A stretch of 33,316 nt of DNA, taken from contig DASCMO010000038.1 in NCBI GenBank assembly GCA_036010965.1, forward strand, positions 1-33,316, read 5' to 3'. The stretch is from GCA-2686265 sp036010965. Its GTDB lineage: Bacteria; Planctomycetota; UBA1135; GCA-002686595. This document shows, piece by piece, positions 15,209 to 23,323 of the stretch. A program made the position numbers and the translations under genes. Position 1 is the first letter of the stretch, and each line of letters opens with the position of its first letter. Below the pieces are notes generated by a model, which searched no databases, was not told where the DNA came from, and saw only the letters and a list, made by a program, of their open reading frames with translations.

Positions 15209-16474
15209 CTAGCCGAGCCGCACCAGGTAGATGTTGAAGGCGAGCGACAGGGGGAAGGAGCGCACGACGGCCCCCGTATCGGCGCGCAGGACGAGCACGC
15301 GGCCCTCGGTCTCGATCGCGACCAGCAGGTCGTCGCTTCCCAGGTCCAGGGCCCAGGCGTCCGTCAGCCCCGCCGGGGGCGCGAGGGCCGCCCAGGACCA
15401 GGAGGCCGGCACGGCGGGGTCCAGGTCGAGCCTCCCGGCCCACCCCGCTCCCCCCCACCCGCAGGCCACGGCAAAGGTGTCATCGCTCGCGATATCGAGG
15501 TCGAAGACGGCCGCCCCCAGGGCCGCCGGAGGGGAGCTATCCGGACCGATGTTCTGGATGCCGGCGAGGCCCGGGTTGTGATCGATCCAGCTCATCGAGG
15601 TCAGATCGAGGCGGGCGATGGCCGACGGCGCTCCCCCGCCGCGCTGGACCGAGACCAGGACCAGCGAGTCGTCCGAGGTCACCACGGCGCTCGTCACGAT
15701 AGGGAAGGGCCCGCTGACCGGAATGGGCCCCTCGAAGAGGACCTGCATGTAGGCCGGGCTGGCGGGATCGGTGTCGATGACGTGCAGGTACCGAACGAAC
15801 GCCGAGAGCACCGCCGCGCGCCGACCGCTGGCCGAGAGGGCGAAGCGCTCCACGAGCGGATTGGAGGTGAGGTTCTGGGTCGAGGCCACGACCTGCAAGT
15901 AGGTCGGGTGCTGCGGATCGTTGTCGATCACCAGCACCTCGCTGACCGGACCGGGCGTCGGGTGTGCCAGCACGTGGATCAGGCGCCGGGCGTCGTCGGC
16001 GTGCACGTCGAACGGGCCGCTGCCGAGGGGATCGTAGACGACGCTGAAAGTGGGATGGAAAGCTGACAAGTCTGCGCGCGTCAGGTTGGCGACGCTCGCG
16101 TCCCCGCCGGCCAGGAAGAGCTCGCGCCCTTCGTCAGCGAAGGCCGCACCGGTCAGATTGTTGGTCTCCACGAGCGAGTTGCTCCAGACCTTGCGGTCGC
16201 GCGCGACGTCGAAGAGCCAGGCCGGGTCGGCCGCGCCCCCGACCGAAGAGCCGACGAAGAGCAGGTCGCCGGCGGGCAGGGCCGCCGTCTGCAGGGGCGA
16301 CGAGGCAGGGAGGGTGACTGCGGGCGTCGCGAGCGAATCGCGTCCTGGCCAGGTCGATGCGTGACGCGAGGCGAACGGCAGCGCCCCCGGCGACGAGGCC
16401 TGGAGGGCGAGGGAGGAGGAAGAGAAGGCGAGGACGAGGGCGGGGACGAACAGAGCGGAGAGGGTGCGTCGCAT
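15209..16474 (-). CDS. secreted beta-propeller-like protein
   Basis: The 421-aa product has a Sec signal (MRRTLSALFVPALVLAFSSSSLALQ) and a mature region made of repeated strand-rich units such as LFVGSSVGGAADPAWLFDVARD, SEVLVIDNDPQHPTYLQV, RYLHVIDTDPASPAYMQV and DDLLVAIETEGRVLVLRADTG. The recurrent D-x-D-P-x-x-P-x-Y-x-Q-V stretch appears twice about 60 residues apart, supporting an internal repeat. The pattern is that of a WD40/YVTN-like propeller; no catalytic motif is seen. The chosen ATG at 16474 starts the signal peptide directly. It lies 107 nt downstream of the TPR lipoprotein gene. Periplasmic or extracellular location is inferred from the signal. Confidence 0.75.
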   Translation of the reverse strand: MRRTLSALFVPALVLAFSSSSLALQASSPGALPFASRHASTWPGRDSLATPAVTLPASSPLQTAALPAGDLLFVGSSVGGAADPAWLFDVARDRKVWSNSLVETNNLTGAAFADEGRELFLAGGDASVANLTRADLSAFHPTFSVVYDPLGSGPFDVHADDARRLIHVLAHPTPGPVSEVLVIDNDPQHPTYLQVVASTQNLTSNPLVERFALSASGRRAAVLSAFVRYLHVIDTDPASPAYMQVLFEGPIPVSGPFPIVTSAVVTSDDSLVLVSVQRGGGAPSAIARLDLTSMSWIDHNPGLAGIQNIGPDSSPPAALGAAVFDLDIASDDTFAVACGWGGAGWAGRLDLDPAVPASWSWAALAPPAGLTDAWALDLGSDDLLVAIETEGRVLVLRADTGAVVRSFPLSLAFNIYLVRLG

Positions 16475-16558
16475 GTTGGGGACCTGGAAGGACGGAGGGC
16501 GCGCACCGGAATCGGGGCACGCGGCCTCCATCCTAGGGCAGGAGTTCCCATCACGCCT

Positions 16559-16577
16559 CCCAGGGGCGCGCCCTGGG
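16559..16577 (-). terminator. hairpin after the TPR lipoprotein gene
   Basis: CCCAGGG-GCGCG-CCCTGGG is a perfect 7-bp stem starting 4 nt after the TPR lipoprotein stop on the minus strand. No U-tract follows. It may terminate or attenuate transcription before the propeller gene. Confidence 0.5.
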
Positions 16578-16581
16578 CTGC

Positions 16582-17871
16582 TCAGGGGTCGAGGGCTTCG
16601 AGCGCGCGCCGGCTCTCCTCAGCCCAGGGCCCTTCGGGGGCCTGTTCGAGGGCTGCCGTGAGGACCTCCCGCGCACCGCGCCGATCACCCTGGCGGGAGA
16701 GGGCGCGGGCCAGGTTGAGGTGCACCGGCTCGGGCAGTGCGACACCCGCTGCGCGGGCGGCTTCTAGAACCTTGGCCCAGTGGCGGGCGGCGCCCTCGAA
16801 GTCCTCGTCGCGAAACAGGACCACGGCCAGGTGGTTGCGGGCGGCCAGACGCCCGGGATCGAGAAAAAGAGCGCGCCGAAAGCGCTCGGCGGCGCTCTCC
16901 AACTCGTCCCGCTCGTAGGCCTCGAGCCCCTCACCCTCGGCGACCGAGGCGGCCTCGGCCAGGATGGAGGCGCCGCTGCCCAGCTCCGCCGCCGAGAGAC
17001 CCAGGTCGCGGGCGCGGACGAAGAGGTCCAGACCGCGCTCGCGCCCGCCGCGCACGATGGCCGCCAGGGCTGCCCGCCGGCTGAGCATGGCCAGTTCCGC
17101 CTGCAAGGGGTGACCCTCGGCGACGAGTTCCTCGAGGACCGCCAGGGCGTCCTCCAGCTCACCGCGCGCCCCGCGCACGTCCGCCAGGAAGCGCCGCGAG
17201 TCCAGGTCCTCGGGATCGCAGAGCACGGCCCGCAGGGCGTGGTCAAGGGCTGCGCTGGGGAGCTGGTCGGCGAGCGCCCGGCGCCCGAGCAAGAGGTGCG
17301 CCTGGCCCCGGGCGCGGGCGGTGAAGGGCAAGTCCGGGTCGAGGGCGAGGGCCTGCTCGAGCAGGCGCAGGCCGGCCGCGGCCCCGCCGTTCTGGCACAG
17401 CAGCACGACCCCCTGAGCCCGCAAGAGCTCGGCCGTGGGTCCGCAGACCTCGTTGCCGCGCTCCAGCTCGGAACGCGCCGTCTGCAGACGCCCGGCGGCG
17501 GCGTGCAGCTCGGCGGCCGTGGCAAAGACCCGCGCATCGGCCCCATCGAGGGCGCGCGCGGCCTCGATGCGGCGCGCGGCTGTGGTCGAGTCCCCCGCCA
17601 GGGCCGCCGCCCGGGCCCGCAAGAGCTCGAGCTCCAGGCCCAGATCGGCGGGCGGGTAGGCCAGCAGGGCACGCGCCCGCCCGAGCTCTCCGAGGTCGAG
17701 CAGGCTGCGCAGATCTACGGCCCACGGGTCCTGTGAGCGCACCCTGGCCGCGACCGCCGGGGCTTCGCGGCCGGCCCGCACGCCCTGCACCTCGCCCTCC
17801 TCGGAACCGCAAGCCATGACGAGGAACAGGAAGGCGACGAACGGAGCGGAGGGGCTTGGAGTCGTTTCCAT
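16582..17871 (-). CDS. TPR-repeat lipoprotein
   Basis: The 429-aa product begins METTPSPSAPFVAFLFLVMACGS, with a good lipobox (LVMAC) and lipidated Cys at 21. The mature part is helical repeats of TPR type: ALAGDSTTAARRIEAARALDGADARVF, LLEQALALDPDLPFTARARGQAHLLLG and AAERFRRALFLDPGRLAARNHLAVVLF, the last with the classical A-x4-(F/Y)-x-x-A-L-x-L-x-P spacing. This suggests an envelope adaptor. The ATG at 17871 is preferred because it opens the signal peptide; another ATG four codons upstream is possible. It is divergent from mtaB, with only 58 nt between the starts, so the two promoters must overlap or abut. Confidence 0.85.
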   Translation of the reverse strand: METTPSPSAPFVAFLFLVMACGSEEGEVQGVRAGREAPAVAARVRSQDPWAVDLRSLLDLGELGRARALLAYPPADLGLELELLRARAAALAGDSTTAARRIEAARALDGADARVFATAAELHAAAGRLQTARSELERGNEVCGPTAELLRAQGVVLLCQNGGAAAGLRLLEQALALDPDLPFTARARGQAHLLLGRRALADQLPSAALDHALRAVLCDPEDLDSRRFLADVRGARGELEDALAVLEELVAEGHPLQAELAMLSRRAALAAIVRGGRERGLDLFVRARDLGLSAAELGSGASILAEAASVAEGEGLEAYERDELESAAERFRRALFLDPGRLAARNHLAVVLFRDEDFEGAARHWAKVLEAARAAGVALPEPVHLNLARALSRQGDRRGAREVLTAALEQAPEGPWAEESRRALEALDP

Positions 17872-17916
17872 CAGGCGCGGCATTCTACACCTCCTCGCGC
17901 CCGGGGCCGCGGCGCG

Positions 17917-17922
17917 TACAAT
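17917..17922 (+). promoter_or_regulatory. -10 element of mtaB placing a near-leaderless start
   Basis: TACAAT matches the sigma70 consensus -10 at 5 of 6 positions and ends 7 nt before the mtaB GTG at 17930. Transcription would therefore start at about the GTG, giving a leaderless mRNA, in agreement with the lack of a Shine-Dalgarno sequence. No clear -35 is seen 16-18 nt upstream. Confidence 0.5.
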
Positions 17923-17929
17923 CCTCCCC

Positions 17930-19240
17930 GTGGGAAGCGTCCGATTCGTCACCTTCGGTTGCAAGGCCAACCAGTACGACACGCAGGTCCTGCGCGAGGC
18001 CCTCGCCCGCCGGGGCTGGCGCGAGGAGGAACGGGAGGCGGACCTGGTGGTGGTCAACACCTGCACCGTCACCGCCGAGGCGGGGCGCAAGGCCCGCAAG
18101 CTGATCCGACGCGTCGTGCGCGAGCGCCCGGACACGAAGGTATGCGTCACCGGCTGCCTGGCCGAGAGCGAGCCCGAGGTCCTGCGCGAGCTGCCCGGCG
18201 TCGAGTGGGTCCTGGGCAACGGCGACGCGCGCCGGCCGCTCAACTTCCTGCGCCAGCTAGGCCATGACATCGATCCGGAGGAGCTGGGCATTCCGGCCGG
18301 AATCACCGCTTTCGCCGGCCATACGAGGGCTTTCCTGAAGATCCAGGACGGCTGCGACCGCTCCTGTTCCTTCTGCATCATCCCGCGCGTGCGCGGCAAG
18401 AGCCGCTCCCGCCCGACCCTCGAACTCGCTCAGGAGGTGCGCGACCTGGTGCAAGCCGGCCACGTCGAGGTCGTCCTGTGCGGGATCCACATCGGCCACT
18501 GGGGTCGGGAGCTCGGGCTCGAGCTGGCCGACCTGCTGGCGGTCCTGATGGAGGTCGAGCCGCGCAGCGCAGAGGGCGAACCCCTGGCCTACCGCCTGCG
18601 CCTCTCCTCGATCGAGGCCACGGAAGTGTCGCCGCGCCTGCTGGAGTTGATGGCCACCCGACCCGAACGCCTCGCTCCCCACCTGCACATGCCCCTGCAA
18701 TCGGGGGACGACGAGATCCTGGCCGCCATGAACCGCTGGTACCGCATGGACGAGTACCTGGCCGCCTGCGATCGGATCCGCAGCGCCCTCGACCGCCCGG
18801 CCTTCACCGCCGATGCACTGGTCGGCTTCCCGGGGGAAGGCGAGCGCCAGTTCGCCAACACCCTGCAGGCCGTGCGCGAGGTCGGCTTCTCCCGCGTGCA
18901 TGTCTTCCCTTTCTCCCCGCGCCCGCAGACGGCGGCCTGGGAGATGGGCCCGGCGGTGGCCCCCGAGCAGGTGCGCGAGCGCCGCGCCCTCCTGAGCGAG
19001 GTCGCCGGGGAGGCCTCCGACGCCTGGCGACGGACCCTCACGGGGGCCGCGGAGCTGGTGGTGGTCGAGGGCCTGGGCGGCCTGGGTGGCCGCTACCAGC
19101 GGGTTCGCCTCGATCCGGAGGGCTTCCCCGGCTCCCCAAGCGGCCTGGTCCACGTGCGCCTCGCGGTGCGCGATGCCGACGAAGACGAAGGGGTCGAACT
19201 CGTCGGCCACCCGCTGGCCAGTGCGGGGGACGCACCGTGA
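17930..19240 (+). CDS. mtaB: tRNA t6A37 C2-methylthiotransferase MtaB
   Basis: MtaB is a radical-SAM methylthiotransferase that converts t6A37 of tRNA to ms2t6A. The 436-aa product has the N-terminal MTTase (UPF0004) domain with auxiliary-cluster cysteines C11 (TFGCKANQYD), C45 (VVNTCTVT) and C76 (VTGCLAE). The radical-SAM triad is C142-x3-C146-x2-C149 (GCDRSCSFCIIPRVRG). Later landmarks are LRLSSIEATEV, HLHMPLQSG, the dimer/SAM-binding VGFPGEGERQF and FPFSPRPQTAAW. A divergent TRAM-like domain closes the protein from about 365. The TFGCKANQYD start and NTCTVT point to MtaB rather than MiaB or RimO. The GTG at 17930 begins the canonical N-terminus; the upstream ATG would read back over the divergent gene. 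Its TGA overlaps the next gene's GTG. Confidence 0.93.
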   Translation: MGSVRFVTFGCKANQYDTQVLREALARRGWREEEREADLVVVNTCTVTAEAGRKARKLIRRVVRERPDTKVCVTGCLAESEPEVLRELPGVEWVLGNGDARRPLNFLRQLGHDIDPEELGIPAGITAFAGHTRAFLKIQDGCDRSCSFCIIPRVRGKSRSRPTLELAQEVRDLVQAGHVEVVLCGIHIGHWGRELGLELADLLAVLMEVEPRSAEGEPLAYRLRLSSIEATEVSPRLLELMATRPERLAPHLHMPLQSGDDEILAAMNRWYRMDEYLAACDRIRSALDRPAFTADALVGFPGEGERQFANTLQAVREVGFSRVHVFPFSPRPQTAAWEMGPAVAPEQVRERRALLSEVAGEASDAWRRTLTGAAELVVVEGLGGLGGRYQRVRLDPEGFPGSPSGLVHVRLAVRDADEDEGVELVGHPLASAGDAP

Positions 19241-20109
19241 GCGAGCGAGACGTGCAGCCAGGCCCGGCCGCCGAGGTCGCCGCCCTGGCCGCTGGGTTGG
19301 CCGCCGGGCTCCGGCGACGGGAGCGGCGCGGGACGCGCCGGCGCCCGGAGGCGGCTCCGGGGCCGATGGCAGCGAGCCCGGGGACTGGAACTTCGGACGG
19401 GATAACCCCGGACGAGAACGCCAAGAAAACGACAAATCCGGCACAAACTGGCCAAAAAACATCACAAACGACCACAAATAGACCGAATGTAGTCGATTCC
19501 GGCGCGGCAGAGATCCGGGCCCAGGCGGCGGCCTGCGCCGATCTGGGCGCCCTGCGCAGCGAGGTGGCCGCCTGCCGGGCTTGCGGCCTGTGCGAGACGC
19601 GCACCCAGACGGTCTTTATGGACGGCCCTGAGCACGCGCGGGTGATGTTCGTGGGCGAGGCCCCGGGTGCCGACGAGGACCGCCAGGGGGTGCCCTTCGT
19701 GGGCCCCGCCGGGCAGCTGTTGACCGACATCATCACCAAGGGAATGGCCCTGAAACGCTCCGAGGTGGTGATCGCCAACATCCTCAAGTGCCGCCCGCCG
19801 TCGAATCGGGACCCGAGCAACCAGGAAAAGGCGCTCTGTACGGGCTGGCTCGAGCGCCAGATCGAGCTCGTGGCGCCCGATGTCCTGATTCCCCTCGGCC
19901 GCCACGCCTCGGGCCACCTCCTGGGCACGGACGCCTCGATGGGTAGCATGCGGGGCCGGGTACACGAGATCGGGGGCCGACGGGTGGTGCCCACCTACCA
20001 CCCCGCCTACCTCCTGCGCAGCCCGCACATGAAGCGCGAGTGCTGGAAGGACATCCAGCTCGCCATGGCCGAACTGGCCCGTGGCGCCCCCGGAGCCCAG
20101 GGCCCCTGA
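19237..20109 (+). CDS. udg: family-4 (Fe-S) uracil-DNA glycosylase with long N-terminal linker
   Basis: The enzyme excises uracil from DNA in base-excision repair. The 290-aa product has the four cluster cysteines C113, C116, C185 and C201; the C185-C201 spacing of 16 equals that of Thermus family-4 UDG as I recall it. Active-site motif A is GEAPGADED at 140-148, followed by GVPFVGPAG, CRPPSNRDP and the C-terminal HPAYLLRS. Residues 1-105 are an extension: an Ala/Arg-rich start, then a Thr/Gln/Lys/Asn-rich linker (about 54-87) whose codons are markedly richer in A and T than the surroundings. The start is GTG, overlapping the mtaB stop as GTGA, so the two genes are coupled. Such N-terminal extensions occur in other UDG4 proteins, often linked to DNA-polymerase interaction; that is not shown here. 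Confidence 0.92.
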   Translation: MSERDVQPGPAAEVAALAAGLAAGLRRRERRGTRRRPEAAPGPMAASPGTGTSDGITPDENAKKTTNPAQTGQKTSQTTTNRPNVVDSGAAEIRAQAAACADLGALRSEVAACRACGLCETRTQTVFMDGPEHARVMFVGEAPGADEDRQGVPFVGPAGQLLTDIITKGMALKRSEVVIANILKCRPPSNRDPSNQEKALCTGWLERQIELVAPDVLIPLGRHASGHLLGTDASMGSMRGRVHEIGGRRVVPTYHPAYLLRSPHMKRECWKDIQLAMAELARGAPGAQGP

Positions 20110-20477
20110 AGGCGACAGGCAGCGTAACCCGGCAGCGGGTGGCGGGTATGTGGACCCGTCCGGGCCCGGCGCAGGGCCCCGCGGCGCAAGTTCCCCGTCC
20201 CTGTGGGGCTTGTTGACCCCCCGCAACCCTGCCGCTATCCTCCCCGGCTCATAGATTCCGGGTGCCCGGACCCATGGTGATGACTTCACTCAGACCCCGC
20301 GCGGGTCGAGTGCGACGCGAGCGTCGGTCAATCCCCGTGGCGATCGTGCACCGGCCGCGCGACGGTCGACCCACTCCTTACGATTCCCCCTCTCACTGAT
20401 CCCCATTCCAGAGGCCGCCGGGCCGATCCCCCGCCCGGCCTCAAAACCCTCCCGGCCTCAGCAAGGCTCGAGTACTC
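20110..20477 (+). promoter_or_regulatory. 368-nt intergenic region: promoter and long leader of secretin 1
   Basis: After the UDG stop, two GGGCCC blocks (20162-20167 and 20174-20179) could form a weak terminator hairpin. The promoter lies at 20213-20241. From a predicted start near 20249 the leader is about 230 nt. It holds a short hairpin, CCGGG-TG-CCCGG (20258-20269), and an Arg/Pro-rich 41-codon frame (20274-20399) that I do not call as a gene. Only a weak AAGG lies before the ATG at 20478. I see no known riboswitch fold. Confidence 0.5.
20213..20241 (+). promoter_or_regulatory. sigma70-type promoter of secretin 1
   Basis: TTGACC (20213-20218), a 17-nt spacer and TATCCT (20236-20241) make a good vegetative promoter. 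It lies about 237 nt before the secretin ATG and is nearly identical to the candidate before secretin 2. Confidence 0.7.
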
Positions 20478-23117
20478 ATGCGCACGCGTACCCCGCACCT
20501 GCCGCTCATCGCGACGGCCCTCTTCGCCTGCCTGTCGACCCTCGCCTGCCAGTCCGCTGAACCCGGGCAGGTCAGCGAGTCCACGCCCGCGCCTGAGCAG
20601 GCCGTGGCGGCACTGTCTGGAACCGAGGCGCAGGACGCCGCATCACCGCGGGTCGAGACCTCCGCGGTCGCCACGCGCATCCAGGACCAGGAGCTGGCCG
20701 ATGACGCCGCAACGCTCCAGGTCAAGATCCAGCAGCGCGCCGTCCTGAGCGGACGGTCCATCGAACAGGGCGACGCCTTGCTCGAGCGGGCCGACCTCGA
20801 AGGTGCCCTGCGAGAATACGCCTACGCGATCTCGGTCGATCCGACCAACGCCCAGGCGCGCGAACGCTTCCAGAAGGTGGAAGCCCTGCTCGGCGATCGC
20901 GTGGCCGTCGCCGCCGACGTCCTCGCTGACGAGGTGGACCGCGAGCTGGTGCGCCGCGCCCAGGCCCGCATCGCCGCCGAGCGAGCGGACACACTGGGGG
21001 ACGCGGCCATGGGAGAAGGCGACCATGAGGCCGCCATCGCCCGCTACCGCGAGGCCCAGCTGATCCTGCGCTACCACCCGCTGATCGCCAGCGATTCGAT
21101 CGACGAGCGCCTGGTCACCGGCAAGCTCGAGCGCGCGATCGAGTCCTCCGGGGAGGCCGCCGCGACCGCCCAGCAACGCGCCGAGGACCTGGCCCAACGG
21201 GCCCGGGACACTGCCGAGCGGCGTGAGCGCGAGTACCGCGAGAACATGCTCGTGACCCTCTACGGCGAGGCGAACGCGGCCTTCATGGCGACCCGCTATG
21301 CCAGGGCCGAAGCCCTCTGCGAACAGATCCTCGTCCATGACGGGAAAAACGAGGCGGCCAGCACCCTGCGCGACATCGCCCGCGAGTCGCGCCACATGGC
21401 CACCGAGCGCCGCAACCGCCGCGACTACCGCGAGCAGTGGCTGCGCACCTTCGAGGACATCGACACCCTGAACGTGATCCAGAACGAGGCCGTCCTCTTC
21501 GACGACCTGCGTCGCTGGCGCGAGGTACAGCTGCGCCAGCCCCTGGAGTTCAGTTCCTACGGAGGGGCGGAAGAGTCCGAGAAGGCCGTCGTGCTCGAGC
21601 GGCTCGAGCAGACGCACCTGGCGCCGAACTTCGGCGGCGAGGACGACGAGGGCGCCGCCCTCGAGGACGTGGCCGCGTTCCTGCAGAGCCTGACGGGCGT
21701 CAACTTCCTGATCAGCACCCGCGTGCGCGAGGACCTCGACGAGGAGGAGACGACGATCCGCCTCCAACTCCCCGACTACAGCGTGCGCAAGATCCTCGAC
21801 ATCATCGCCGAGACCTCCGAGAGCCTGCGCTGGAAGGTCGAGGACGGTGTGGTGAAGTTCGTCACCTCCGAGGAGATGGTCGGAGGCCAGGTCCTTCGCT
21901 TCTACGGCGTCAACGACCTGATCCACCCGATCCCCGACTTCCCCGGACGCGAGATCAACGTGCAGCCCTCGGGCGGCATCTTCCTCGAGGAAGAGGATCT
22001 TGAGGAGCGCGAGTCGAACGTCGTGACCGCGGACCTGCTCGACGAGCTGATCCGCAACAATATCGAAGTAGACTCCTGGAACGACGATCCGGCCAACAGT
22101 CTCCAGATCAACGAGATGGGCGTGATGGTCGTGAACCAGACGCCCGAAGTGCACGCGATGATCGGGCAACTGCTCGAGGACCTGCGTGAGGCGACCGGGA
22201 TCATGGTCGACATCAACGCGCGCTTCTTGACCGTCGAGGACAACTTCCTCGAGGACATCGGCTTCGACTTCCGCGGTCTCGGTCAGCCCGGCATGGGGAC
22301 CAACGAGTTCCTCAACGACTTCGGCGACACGACCACCCAGGGCGAGCTCGGCACCGAGATCGGCCAGGGCACCGACCTGGGCGCCTTCTACGATGAAGGC
22401 GGCGACGGTGACATTCGTGCGCGGGTCGAGGCGCTCTACGACATGGCCCTCGGAGACGAGGACGTGCTGCAGGCCTCCGGTGGACTCAGCTTCCAGTGGG
22501 CCTACCTCGGCGACGTCCAGATGGAGCTGATCCTGCGCGCCGTGAGCAAGTCCGAGCGTGTGGAGCTCGTCTCCCAGCCGCGCATCCTGGTCACGAACAC
22601 CGGCCGCGCGAACCTGTCGGTGCTCAACCAGGTCGTGTACGTCAAGGACTTCGATGTCGAGATCGCCCAGGCGGCGTCCATCGCCGACCCGATCATCGAC
22701 GTGGTGCAGGACGGGGTGATCCTCGACGTGCGCCCGGTGGTGTCCGCGGACCGGCGCTTCATCACCCTCGAGCTGCGCCCGACGATCGCCACCCTGCAGC
22801 GGCCGATCGCCGAGGCCGTCACCACCCTCGGTTCGCAGAACTCGGTCACGATCCAGCTACCCGAGGTCCAGATCCAGCGCGTGCGGACCTCGATCCCGAT
22901 GCCCGACGGCTCGACCGTCCTGCTCGGAGGCCTGAAGACCTCCGACAAGAAGGACCAGCGCTCGGGAGTGCCGATCCTGAACAAGATCCCCGTGCTCTCG
23001 GCCTTCTTCGAGCGCAAGGGCACCTACTCGGCCAACCGCAAGCTGCTGATCCTCCTCAACGCCAACATCGTCATCCCCGTCGAGATAGAACCGACCCCCG
23101 CCCAGCTGGGGCTCTAA
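20478..23117 (+). CDS. secretin-like outer-membrane lipoprotein 1 (TPR/coiled coil + secretin)
   Basis: The 879-aa protein starts with a lipoprotein-type signal (LSTLACQS, Cys 24). Residues 95-300 are helical TPR-like and coiled-coil repeats (LERADLEGALREYAYAISVDPTNAQAR, ARAEALCEQILVHDGKNEAA). A small ring-building domain follows at about 390-470 (VAAFLQSLTGVNFLIS, then LPDYSVRKILDIIAETSESLRW), as in STN/N0 or secretin N domains. Another N-domain-like stretch lies near 525-575. The secretin barrel domain runs from about 575 to 870: GGLSFQWAYLGDVQMELILRAV, the LVSQPRILVTN strand, GVILDVRPVVS and the terminal VPILNKIPVLSAFF-x-RKG, a signature of type II/III secretins. It probably multimerises in the outer membrane. 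It lacks T2SS neighbours. The ATG at 20478 opens the signal sequence. Confidence 0.88.
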   Translation: MRTRTPHLPLIATALFACLSTLACQSAEPGQVSESTPAPEQAVAALSGTEAQDAASPRVETSAVATRIQDQELADDAATLQVKIQQRAVLSGRSIEQGDALLERADLEGALREYAYAISVDPTNAQARERFQKVEALLGDRVAVAADVLADEVDRELVRRAQARIAAERADTLGDAAMGEGDHEAAIARYREAQLILRYHPLIASDSIDERLVTGKLERAIESSGEAAATAQQRAEDLAQRARDTAERREREYRENMLVTLYGEANAAFMATRYARAEALCEQILVHDGKNEAASTLRDIARESRHMATERRNRRDYREQWLRTFEDIDTLNVIQNEAVLFDDLRRWREVQLRQPLEFSSYGGAEESEKAVVLERLEQTHLAPNFGGEDDEGAALEDVAAFLQSLTGVNFLISTRVREDLDEEETTIRLQLPDYSVRKILDIIAETSESLRWKVEDGVVKFVTSEEMVGGQVLRFYGVNDLIHPIPDFPGREINVQPSGGIFLEEEDLEERESNVVTADLLDELIRNNIEVDSWNDDPANSLQINEMGVMVVNQTPEVHAMIGQLLEDLREATGIMVDINARFLTVEDNFLEDIGFDFRGLGQPGMGTNEFLNDFGDTTTQGELGTEIGQGTDLGAFYDEGGDGDIRARVEALYDMALGDEDVLQASGGLSFQWAYLGDVQMELILRAVSKSERVELVSQPRILVTNTGRANLSVLNQVVYVKDFDVEIAQAASIADPIIDVVQDGVILDVRPVVSADRRFITLELRPTIATLQRPIAEAVTTLGSQNSVTIQLPEVQIQRVRTSIPMPDGSTVLLGGLKTSDKKDQRSGVPILNKIPVLSAFFERKGTYSANRKLLILLNANIVIPVEIEPTPAQLGL

Positions 23118-23127
23118 GTCCCTGGCG

Positions 23128-23160
23128 GGGCGGCGGGGGCGCCCGACACCTCCGCCGCCC
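23128..23160 (+). terminator. GC hairpin after secretin 1
   Basis: GGGCGGCGG and CCGCCGCCC pair perfectly (9 bp) around a 15-nt loop that itself contains GGGCGCCC. It starts 10 nt after the secretin stop. No U-run follows, so it may be a partial terminator or an mRNA-stabilising structure within the cassette. Confidence 0.5.
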
Positions 23161-23170
23161 TGAGACTCGG

Positions 23171-23198
23171 TTGCCACGGGCCGGCGGGCGGATAGAAG
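23171..23198 (+). promoter_or_regulatory. candidate promoter of the 998-aa repeat protein gene
   Basis: TTGCCA (23171-23176), a 16-nt spacer and TAGAAG (23193-23198) form a plausible sigma70 promoter just after the hairpin. It would leave a leader of about 120 nt before the ATG at 23324. Confidence 0.45.
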
Positions 23199-23323
23199 AG
23201 GTCTCCTACGGCGGCGTCTCCAATGGCCGACGCCGGGGAGCGCCCCATCACCCATCCGACCCTACCCCGCCCACCCGAACGGGGGCCGGTCTCTGACCCA
23301 GCCGACACCACGAAGAGCGAGCA

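Noticed and set aside
18257..19477. 406-codon minus-strand frame opposite mtaB
   Set aside because: It overlaps an unmistakable mtaB with cluster cysteines on the other strand and has no domain of its own.
20274..20399. 41-codon open frame in the leader of secretin 1
   Set aside because: Third positions are clearly less GC-rich than in the surrounding genes, there is no Shine-Dalgarno sequence, and the Arg/Pro-rich peptide looks like chance reading of GC-rich leader sequence.
20478..23117. Part of a type II secretion operon
   Set aside because: No GspE-type ATPase, GspF-type platform, pseudopilin or prepilin peptidase gene is found within the window.
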